DNA of 64,000 bases from NCBI GenBank assembly GCA_003116995.1, contig BDSL01000130.1, positions 183,078 to 247,077 of the forward strand, read 5' to 3'. Below are positions 55,669 to 64,000 of the stretch, in pieces. The position numbers and the translations under genes are program-made. The notes beneath the pieces are model-generated. The model was given only the letters and a program-made list of their open reading frames with translations, was not told the origin of the DNA and did not search any database. The stretch's first letter is position 1. Each line of letters starts with the position of its first letter. This stretch comes from Yamagishiella unicocca (Eukaryota; Chlorophyta; Chlorophyceae; Chlamydomonadales; Volvocaceae).

Positions 55669-58635
55669 TTTCAATGGGTCCCGAAGGGAGGAGAGCGGCG
55701 CGAACTCAGGCTTTGTCTGCGACAACTGGGAGGCCCTCCTGGAGCCTTGCAAAGGGGGGGGCTCTCATGGGCTAACGATCCAGCCGACATGCCGACATCT
55801 AGATACTTCTGCATCATGATTAATACATATAAACCACGCTCCAGCTCATGAAGAATATGGATTAGGAGCACTGTTCGCCGTCTTCCGGCACCATGTTCAA
55901 GACTGTCGCCATGGCGTGCCTCATACCTCAGTTAAGGCGAACTTACTGACGTCATGGAGCAGCTGATGGATCGGAACGGCCTGGGGGGACGAATGCCTGT
56001 CGTCACTGTAACGGAAGGCGACCGCCGTTATTCGGGCATACGGTACATTTACCTTCGTCTTCGATGGAAGACATGCTTGCGTTGATGAAATGCAAAACGG
56101 TCGTGCCGGCTAGTGAGTGCGAACGTATCGAGCCTTAAGCCCCAAGAATGTCGTTGTGCATGCGGCGGCAGGGTTGGTTTCAATTTAGGGTGTCTTATGC
56201 CGAAAGTGGTAGCATAACTGCAGAAGTTGCATGCATCATGGGTTGCGTCCCACACCTGTACGCGCGTAAGCCTTTTGCACCCCGAACCATTATTCTATCC
56301 ACTTTTCCCCTACGGACTTGCTGGGTAAGCTGTCGACCCCAACAAGTTAGCTTGGCACTCGCTTGGCCACGTTTTTATTGATATTAGCAAGTTCGCGCAG
56401 GTACGAACGGCCAGCTTGCCACTTTGTTCCACGATGGGCAGATAGGAGCAGGTCAGGTCCATCGTTGGGTCGTCCAGTAGGCATGGTTATTTGTCGTCAC
56501 TCGTCGCCTTTGCGAGCTCTCTTCTCCCATGAAGGGATGAGGCAACGAAAGGGGGCACATAGCCACATGCAACAATTGCGCAAACGCCACCCAACGCAAC
56601 GATGCATTGCATGCCATGTCCCTCGCCGTCTGGCACAGCGCGGCGGAAGTGAGGGTCCCTATCCGTGGCGGCCCTTTCGTTCAGGGACTTGCGCCCCCGC
56701 AATATGGCCACGGTTTTAGGGTCTTGAGTGTGCTGTTGGTAGCAATGCTACCAGCCAAGTGGATAGCATCCAGACCAGCCTCTTCAGGGCGCATGACAGC
56801 CACGAGGCCATTCTTCCCTTGCATCGAGGCTTGGGGACGTTTTCCTACTCGCAATCCGGGGTAACTTTTAGGCCTGTGGGAGTGGCCATGTGGGCGTAAT
56901 GTGGAAGCGCCTGCCAGCACCCCGTGCCCTCGTAGCCACATCGAGCCGCGTGAGCTCGCGGACGTTCCTGGCAGCGCCCGGCCCTTCCTGGCCGCGGGCT
57001 GAGCCCTTCTGCCGACCGCAGCAACGCGTTTGGCATCTCAGCAGTGGGCGCCACCAAGCGCACACCATGCTCCTATCACCGTTGGCCACGGTTGGACCGG
57101 AAGCGAGTGCAGCGCAAGCTTCTGGCTGTGGACTCAGCACCAAAGGAGGGTATCCTGTACTGTCTTCGTGCGTTAAGTTCCTCAGTATATTGATTCATGT
57201 ATCAGAAAGGTAGTCGTAAAATGTGGGGAACACTCCTAAACGACCCGCGGGTCCCGCTGCGAGGAAGCAAAAATGACACAAAGACAACCAAGCTAGCTAG
57301 TTAGCTTCATGTTTTTTTAACTGGTTGCCAGTAATGGTTAAGCTGCCTGAGGTAGAGTGTATTCCGATTTGCACAGTACACCCGCCGTCTCCAGCCCCTA
57401 TCACAATTATTTCAATATCATCTTCCTAACGTGGAAATGGAGAACTCGCTCAAGGAACAGCGGCAACTATTGGGCTTTGATATAAACCGGCGGAACCTTC
57501 TCAGATCGTTGGGACTAAATTAATACTGATGTGAAATAAGATTGCCAAGTGATTGCATTGTTTACTTGACTTCATACCGGTATGTACTCTAGGATACTTT
57601 CGTGTCAAAGTGACCAATACAATCACCGCGGTCTGGCCGAACCTTCCACTGCTGCTTCGCAACCTTAAGTTAAGGGCATTATAATCAATCTTCTACAGAA
57701 AGTTAGTATTACAAGTGCTCTGCTTGCGCTTGCGCTTACGTGGCGCACAATCCGTCGCGCCGAGTCTACTTCCTCTTGGCATCTGCGTTCGGTGCAGGTC
57801 CATCGGTGCGTTTCAAAGTCATGGGAATAATTCTATGCCTTGATGAGCGTTCGTCAAGGTTTTGCCGTGTTGTCGCATCGCACGACGCAAAGAACCTAGC
57901 AAGAAAGTCCGCCGCCTGTAAGGGCTCGTTGTTTTGATGTGTAGCGGCCGAGTCCCTAGTGCGACTGGTGGCGCGCGAGGGTGAAAACCAGCGGGGGAAC
58001 GGGCGTGTATTGGGACGGGCAACCACGTCCGAAGCTTAAACCTGGTGCTGCCTGATATGTGCATGACAAGTCACACAGCTGCCACCTCGCAACTCAAGGC
58101 CATGCCTTGAATACGCGCTGCCGCTGCAACTGACGCCAAGTGCACGTGCAATCACGGTGCCTCGCCCACCGCAGCGAAAAGGAGGGGCTGGGCGGGAGAC
58201 ACGGCGGGGCTGGCCATTCCTACCCTTCAACTATCTCAAAGCCCCACCACGCCGCCGCGCAACCCCCAATCTCTCGGCTCCTGTGACAGAATCAAAAGTA
58301 GACACAGAGCCGGCAGCAGCGGCGCCACCAGCAGAAGCAGCGGGGCACCAGCGGCGCCACCAGCGGCAGCACCAGCGGCAGCATCTGCTGAGGCAGCATC
58401 TGCTGAGGCAGCATCTGCTGAGGCAGCATCTGCTGAGGCAGCATCTGCTGAGGCAGCATCTGCTGAGGCAGCATCTGGCGGCGCAGCCTCGGTGGGCCGC
58501 ACCCCGCGTGGAGGCATCCAGCGGCACCGCGCCTGCCCCCCGGGCCCCGCACCGCACCACTAGCGGCGGGGAGGGCAGAGCGCTGCGGAGCAGAGGAAGG
58601 GGAGCCTAGGGGAGGGGAGCCCAGGGGCCACGGCC
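55669..58635. other. Intergenic region between eL41 and the RCC1-repeat gene
   Basis: The two genes diverge. This relatively low-GC stretch has no ORF with recognisable motifs. The minus-strand ORF at 56681-56941 has a short NSTLKTL stretch vaguely like a leucine-rich repeat, but nothing more. The last 400 bp are GC-rich and hold a 15-bp tandem repeat. Confidence 0.5.
58376..58480. repeat. 15-bp tandem repeat GCAGCATCTGCTGAG upstream of the RCC1 gene
   Basis: Six perfect units and a partial seventh lie 150-250 bp before the modelled start codon. Because the unit is a multiple of three, it reads as QHLLR or AASAE repeats in open frames. That could be a 5' UTR or an unrecognised upstream coding exon. 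Confidence 0.9.
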
Positions 58636-61600
58636 ATGTCCGCCGCGGGGTCGTCGTCGTCCTCCTCCAAGCGGCCGCCGGGGCCGCCGCCCCCCGCCAC
58701 GCCCAACCTCTCCCAGCTCGTCCGGCCCTCCGTGCGCCTGCTGGTGTGGGGGCGTTCGGACATGGGGCAGCTGGGGAGTCAGGTAGGAGGGGGGATTGAG
58801 GAAAACTCGTGGGGGGAAAGGGGGAGGGTAGGGTAGATGCGGGAACGGGGGCTGGACGGGGGCCAGGGAGGAGGAAGGGGGGACCTGGGGGGGCCTGGTG
58901 GAGAGGGACCATGGGGCCGACGTGGGGGTTGGGGAAGTGATGAAACCCATGGAAACGGCATCTGGTGTGGTGTGGTGGGGGGAGGCACTCGCCCGGGGCG
59001 ACCTTCGGACCCGCTGTGGGAGGGGAGGGCTGTGGTGGGGTGGTGGCCGGTTGAGCGGGCGGGTGCGGCGGCCCGGGTGGTGGTGGGCCCGCAGGGTGGT
59101 GGTGGGTCCGCAGGGGTTGGGGGGGGCAGGGTGGCGGGGTTGCACGGTGGGCTGGCCACCGCTACCACCACCACCACCACCACCGGGGGGGGGTCAGGGT
59201 GCTGGGGGTTCGCTGGGAGGTGAGGGCGGGTCCAGGGGTCCAGGGTTCAAGGGGAGGCCAGTGCCTTTGCGGGTGCGCCCCCCTCCGCCCTCCGTCTGCG
59301 TCCGTGTCGTCACCCTGCAGCGGCTGGCGGCAAGCGAGGACCGAACCTGCGCCGCGCTGCTGCCCCCACTGCGCCGCGCTGCTGCCCCCACTGCTCCGCG
59401 CTGCTGCCCCCACTGCTCCACGCTGCTGCCCCCACTGCTCCACGCTGCTGCCCCCCCTGCTCCACGCTGCTGCCCCCACTGCGCCGCGCTGCTGCCCCCC
59501 CTGCTCCACGCTGCTGCCCCCACTGCTCCACGCTGCTGCCCCCCCTGCTCCACGCTGCTGCCCCCACTGCTCCGCGCTGCTGCCCCCCCTGCTCCACGCT
59601 GCTGCCCCCACTGCTCCGCGCTGCTGCCCCCACTGCTCCACGCTGCTGCCCCCACTTCGCCGCGCTGCTGCCCCCACTGCTCCACGCTGCTGCCCCCACT
59701 GCTCCACGCTGCTGCTCCCACTGCTCCGCGCTGCTGCCCCCACTGCGCCGCGCTGCTGCCCCCACTGCTCCAGGGAGGGGACGCTGGGGGCTCCGTACCC
59801 GTGCCCGTGGTAACAGAGGTTAGCGCAGTGCGAAAAGGGGCGGGGCGGGAAACGGGGTTGGGTTTGCACGTGAGGCCGGGTGGCTCCTGCGGTGGCGGGG
59901 GAGCCGTGTGAGCGCACTGGGAACAAGGGAACGAGTGGCCATGTGCCGTGTGCGAACTGGAGGGTGGGGCACCGCATCGCACCCCACCGCACCGCTCGGC
60001 CTGCCTCCTGCCTGCCTGCCTACCTAGCTGCCTGGCTGTCTGGCTGTCTGGCTGTCTGTCTGGCTGTCTGGCTGGCTGGCTGGCTGGCTGCAAGGTTGGC
60101 CGCCACTCCACTCCAGCTGTCCAGTGTGCAACACCGCCGCTGCGCCACCCTCCAAGCCACTCCACTCCACCAACCCGCCTGACGGCCCCTCCTTCCCTCC
60201 CTCCCTTCATCCCCTTGATCCCTCCCTCCTTCCCGCGCACCGTTGCGGTTGTCGTACCGTTGCGGTTGTCGTACCGTTGCGGTTGTCGTACCGTTGGGGT
60301 TGTCGTACCTGGCGGCTGCAGGCGCTGTCGGGGAAGGACGTGGTGGGATGCGCAGGCGGCCCCTTCCACAGCGCCTGGGTGACAGGTGGGTCGCTGGGTC
60401 GCTGGGTCGCTGGGTCGCTGGGTCGCTGGGTCGCTGGGTCGGTGGGTCAGTGGGTCGGTGGGTCAGTGGGTCAGTGGGTCGTGGCTGGCGGGCTGGCGGG
60501 CGGGGTGGCTGCCTGCCTACGTGGCTGGCTGGCTGGCTGGCTGGCTGGCGGGTGGGCGGGGGAGAGGGCCGGGGTGTGGGGTGTGTGGGGGAGGGAATGG
60601 GTGTGGGGGGTGGGGGCTGAGCTGCCGGTCTGTTCGGGTGCAGGGGGCAACGGCGCTGCGCTGGGGTGGGGGCTCTGACGCGGGGTGTGGGAGCTGCAAG
60701 GAAATCCCGTGTGAGAGTGAGTGGGCCCATCCGTACGATCGGGCTGTCGTACGACACGTCGCGGCTGACAGCGCCGCTCCTGCTGCTGCTGCCTGCCCTG
60801 CCCTGCCCCTGCTCCACCCGCCTCGCCCACCAACGGGTCCAGCCGACGGCGAGCTGTACACCTCGGGCTGCAACGACAACGGCCAGCTGGGGCGCCGTAC
60901 CGCCGGCGGCGGCGGCGGCAGCTCCAGCTCCGCTCGTCCCACCCACGTGACGGCGCTCGAGTCGTACAGCGTGTCGGCGGCGGGGTGTGGCGCCACACAC
61001 ACCATGGTGCTCACGGAGCAGGTGGGACGTAAAGGGGGGGGGTTCGAGGAAGGGTCGGGTGGGGGTGGGGGGAGCAGGGATGAGCCCCTGCGTGTCGTAC
61101 GTCGTACATACGAATGTACCGGTGCCGTACAGTTCTTCACGGCCTGGCCATGGAGCGATGGAATGCGGGCCCTGAAACCCTAGATCCCAATGCCGCGAGC
61201 CTGGTCAGAGACAAGCGTCCTCGACCCCCCCTCCCCCGCCAATACACGCGCCAACTGTCCTGTACTTTCTCCTCAACGGTTTTTATGCCACCCCCGCCAA
61301 TACAACACATGCAACGAGCAGCCGAAACGCGCACTGACGTCCCCCCACGCATTATAAAACCCCCGCGCGTCTTCCCCACCTCCCGACCCGTCCCCCCGCG
61401 GCCCGCCCCGCCGCTCGCCGCCAACGCGCACTGACGTCCCCCCACGCATTATAAAAACCCCGCGCTCGATGCGGGCCCCATCAAGACCACCACCACTGAC
61501 CCATGGGGCGGTTTCGGTGCGCATGTGCAGGGCGCCGTGCTGTCCTGGGGCGGCAACGAGTTCGGCCAGACGGGTTGTGGTGGCGAGGGCCCCGACCAGT

Positions 61601-64000
61601 ACCACCCCCGGCCTCTCAGGGGGCTGGGGGACCAGCGCGTCGTCAGGTGAGTCGTACACGAGCCCCCGCCACGTCATCACAACCGTCACATCCGCAACTA
61701 CCACAGCCCTGGGTACGTCACATCCGCAACTACCACAGTACGGCGTGGGATGGCGGCGAGCGGGGAGAGGCGGATCTGGGGCAGTGGGATGTGTATGTGT
61801 GTGCAGCATGGTGTCTAGGCGGGGAAGGAGAAGGAGAGAGGAGGTGGGTGCTTGGAGGTAAGCGCATAAGTTGACACTGTCCACACCAATACCGGAAGGT
61901 AACCTCCGGTCCGAACTGCGCTGCTCCCACTGCCTGCCCTACTGCGCACACAGCCCGCCACTCCCCGCCATCGCCTTCAAAACCCGGCAACCCCCCTACT
62001 CCCTTCCCCCCACCCGCCCCGCGTGACTCTTCCCCCCCCTCGGGTCTTCCTCACCCCCCCCCCCGGGCCCCCAGGCTGGCAGTCGGATCCAACCACGCGC
62101 TGCTGCTGACCGGCAGCGGCTGCGTGTTCGCGGTGGGGCAGGGCAGCTTCGGGGCGCTAGGTGAGCGGCAGCAGCAGGGGCAGCCAGCGGGGCCGGTTTC
62201 GGGGCGGGTTTCGGGCACTGGGTTTCGGAGCGGGCTTCCGGCTAGGGAGATGGGCCGCTGGGTGAGCCGCGGCGGCTGCTGGGCCGCCACAGCAGCCCCT
62301 CAGCGGGGGGCAGTTTCCCACGGGGGGGGGGGCGAGAGAACCGGTTTGGAGGGTGGTTTCGGAGCGTGTAGAGAGTGGGTGAGAGTGGGGTGAGAATGGG
62401 TGAACCGACATACATACGGCAGCGGGGTTTGGGTGCAGCGGTGGGGCTTGCGAGGCTTCCGGCGGACGGCCAGGTGTCGGGGCGAGATTCAATTGGGGTT
62501 TGGGCGGCTCATGCCGACGCGCCCAGCTGCTTGGCGAGTCCTTCATTAGCGCCCCCACCGGAGCTAGCCACGAACGGCGGGTCGCTTCACCGCCGTCGCG
62601 GTCGTGTCCCCTCCCTTCGCGTGATTCTCCTTTGTCGCTCATGTGTGCATCCCCGGCCCCCCACGAACCTCACGTCCCGCCCGCTCCGCCCCGGCTGCTG
62701 CTGCCCGCAGGTCTCGGCGACGGGCTGCTCGAGAACAGATCCACCCCGGTGCCCATCCTGCCACTGATGCCGCTAGGGGTGGTGCAGGTGGGTGGGTGCG
62801 TGGGGAGCAGGTGGGGGACCGGGGGAGGGTATGAGAGAAAACCCGGCGGTCGGCACGGAAAAGTAAAACCGAGCAAAACCACATTTGGTATACTTGGGGG
62901 GCGTAAAGTATACCCCTTGGGGGGGGTTAAAGAGAATCCGCGAGTGCAGGTGCGCCAGGTGGGTTGGGTGGTGGGTTCGGGGAGGATGGTGGGCAAGGGG
63001 CCGGGGGTCGAGGGCAGGGGGGCGGGGGGAGCAGCGGGGGATCAACGGGGCAGCAGTCGCCTCGGGTGTGTGTGCGTGTGTGTATGACCGCTCGGAGGGT
63101 GGGGACTGGGGAGCGGGCCCGCTTGTGCGCGTGGGGTCGCAGGGGTTGTGGAGATAAGGGGGGAACGCAGCTGAAGGGCGACCTTCGAGGCCGCCCCCCC
63201 GCAGCACCCCCTCTGGGCCCCCATCACCCCCCCCACGCCGCCCCCCCCCGCCTGCTCCGCCTTCCGCCCCATGCCCCCCCCCCCAGGTCGCTGCCGGGGA
63301 GAACCACAGCGCAGCGCTCACAGCCGACGGCCGCGTGTTCACCTGGGGTGGGTGGCGAGGAGGGGGGGTGAGGAGGGGGTGAAGCGGCGCGCCCGGGAAG
63401 CACCCCGGGAAGCGACCCGTCGTGTTATTTGCTTTCGAGTGTTAAGGCAGGATACCATAGGTAGGAGGCTGGGAGGACGGCCAGTGGGGGTAAGCGAAAA
63501 GACCCGGTCACATGACTTGACTTGGGGGGGGGTTCGAGGAAGACCCGTGGGGGGGGGGGCGCAGAAACCAGTGGGGGGCTGGGCGAGGTGCGTGAGACGG
63601 ATGGCGTTGAGTAACACGGAGGTACCCTCCCTCCCTCCCTCCCCTCGTTTCTTTTATGTAACCCTCCCCGCGTGTCCGACGACCATGCGCCAACTATCCT
63701 GTCCGTTCGCGTACACGGTTTTCATGCCACCCCCCTCGTCAACGGTTTTATGCCATCCCCTCCCCCCCCCAAGGTCGTGGCAAGTACGGGCAGCTGGGTC
63801 ACGGCGACTGGGACAACCGGCCCCGACCCGGGCAGGTGGCGGCGCTGCGGGGGTTGAGGGCCGCACAGGTGGGGCGGCGGGGGGGGGGGGGGCGGGGGGG
63901 GGGGGCGGAGGAGGGGGGGGTTGAGGGCCGCACAGGTGGGGCGGCGGGGGGGGGCGGAGGAGGGGGGGGAGTTGAGGGCCGCACAGGTGGGGCGGGGGGG
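58636..64000 (+). CDS. RCC1-repeat (beta-propeller) protein, 5' part; gene continues past the window
   Basis: Exons: 58636-58782, 59321-59818, 60322-60385, 60843-61021, 61531-61646, 62075-62160, 62711-62787, 63287-63347, 63774-63868; phases agree and give 441 codons so far. Successive RCC1 blades are visible: VRLLVWGRSDMGQLG; DVVGCAGGPFHSAWVT then ADGELYTSGCNDNGQLG; SAAGCGATHTMVLTE then [76 protein letters not shown]. Members act as Ran exchange factors, UV-B receptors or scaffold propellers. This fragment does not show which, and UVR8 tryptophan clusters cannot be assessed. Exon 2 holds a 19-unit 22-bp array that expands the first blade by a Cys/Pro/His/Leu-rich segment. The ATG at 58636 (GGCC before it) is plausible, but the upstream frame stays open for a while, so an earlier start is possible. 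Confidence 0.9.
59357..59774. repeat. 22-bp tandem array (about 19 units) inside an RCC1 coding exon
   Basis: Units of CTGCTGCCCCCACTGCTCC(A/G)CG repeat with single-base variants. The unit is not a multiple of three, so the translation rotates through three frames and gives a 66-nt (22-residue) super-repeat of the type CCPHCST-LLPPLLH-AAAPTAPR. No stop appears in any plus frame. The array is bounded by good family-like coding sequence on both sides. Confidence 0.92.
60003..60090. repeat. CTGCCTGC / TGGCTGTC tandem repeats, RCC1 intron 2
   Basis: Consecutive TGCCTGCC units followed by TGGCTGTC and TGGC units lie in the intron between exons 2 and 3. Confidence 0.85.
60238..60306. repeat. 17-bp repeat ACCGTTGCGGTTGTCGT, four units
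   Basis: Four units lie immediately upstream of the exon 3 acceptor region (60321) of the RCC1 gene; the fourth unit has one substitution. Confidence 0.92.
60385..60480. repeat. GTGGGTCGCT-type repeat at the exon 3 donor
   Basis: GGGTCGCT and GGGTCAGT units begin exactly at the exon 3 donor gtgggt, continuing for about 95 bp of intron 3. Confidence 0.88.
63851..64000. repeat. Duplicated exon 9 end plus splice donor
   Basis: The sequence GTTGAGGGCCGCACAGGTGG, which contains the last codons of RCC1 exon 9 and its donor, occurs at 63853, 63919 and 63970, separated by G-runs. The extra copies sit in the intron and end at the window edge. Confidence 0.88.

Noticed and set aside
56681..56941. Minus-strand ORF with an LRR-like NSTLKTL stretch
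   Set aside because: A single short resemblance without repeating units is not enough for a leucine-rich-repeat gene.
58376..58480. CRISPR-like regular repeat
   Set aside because: Contiguous tandem units without unique spacers, in a eukaryotic nuclear sequence.
58231..58560. CCLSR/AASAD-type repeat ORFs on the minus strand
   Set aside because: Antisense reading of the 15-bp tandem repeat.
59162..60369. Gly/Ser/Gln-rich repeat ORFs on the minus strand (SSVEQWGQQRGA type)
   Set aside because: Antisense reading of the 22-bp array; the plus-strand RCC1 exon context on both sides is far better supported.
1..64000. tRNA and rRNA genes
   Set aside because: I checked stretches resembling the B-box GGTTCGA (for example 25266, 42977, 61048) and found no cloverleaf; no rRNA-like sequence was recognised.

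Overview
The window looks like nuclear DNA from a volvocine-type (Chlamydomonas-like) green alga. The evidence is high GC, genes split into many short exons with gtgagt/gtgggt donors and pyrimidine-rich (n)cag acceptors, long minisatellite-filled introns, TGTAA poly(A)-type signals, and typical algal gene families (a TKL kinase with GAF and PAS domains, an RCC1-repeat protein). Almost every long unspliced ORF here is a GC-driven shadow. The real genes were rebuilt by joining exons whose phases fit and whose joined products match known families.

Layout. (1) 1-26.3 kb, minus strand: a segmental duplication of the purine-biosynthesis gene for phosphoribosylformylglycinamidine (FGAM) synthase. 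The right copy (16217-26272) is an intact 24-exon gene of 1349 codons. The left copy (3393-8427) is a pseudogene with several large internal deletions that remove whole exons, a frameshift and a premature stop. The copies are separated by a degenerate tyrosine recombinase, an unrecognised three-exon coiled-coil gene, and a LINE copy with a 5' inversion of the twin-priming type. A second LINE fragment runs off the left edge.
(2) 27.4-31.5 kb, plus strand: an 8-exon J1-crystallin-like ADP-ribosylglycohydrolase gene, head-to-head with FGAM synthase.
(3) 35.3-49.0 kb, plus strand: an 18-exon gene for an N-myristoylation-motif GAF-PAS-TKL protein kinase with a ~460-residue low-complexity insertion inside the kinase fold. 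Its introns carry minisatellites, a short mobile element with a 14-bp flanking direct repeat, and a recurrent intronic motif family.
(4) 49-58.6 kb: a less GC-rich gene-poor stretch with split hAT-transposase remnants and a tiny two-exon gene for ribosomal protein eL41 (25 codons, minus strand, 55431-55668).
(5) 58.6 kb to the right edge, plus strand: the first nine exons of an RCC1-repeat (beta-propeller) gene with a 22-bp tandem array inside a coding exon.

The genes are independent housekeeping or signalling genes and show no operon-like arrangement. The strongest observations are the exon-depleted FGAM synthase duplicate, the twin-primed LINE, the intron-resident motif family shared by two genes, the in-frame 22-bp array, and the eL41 gene. 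I found no clearly novel multi-gene system.
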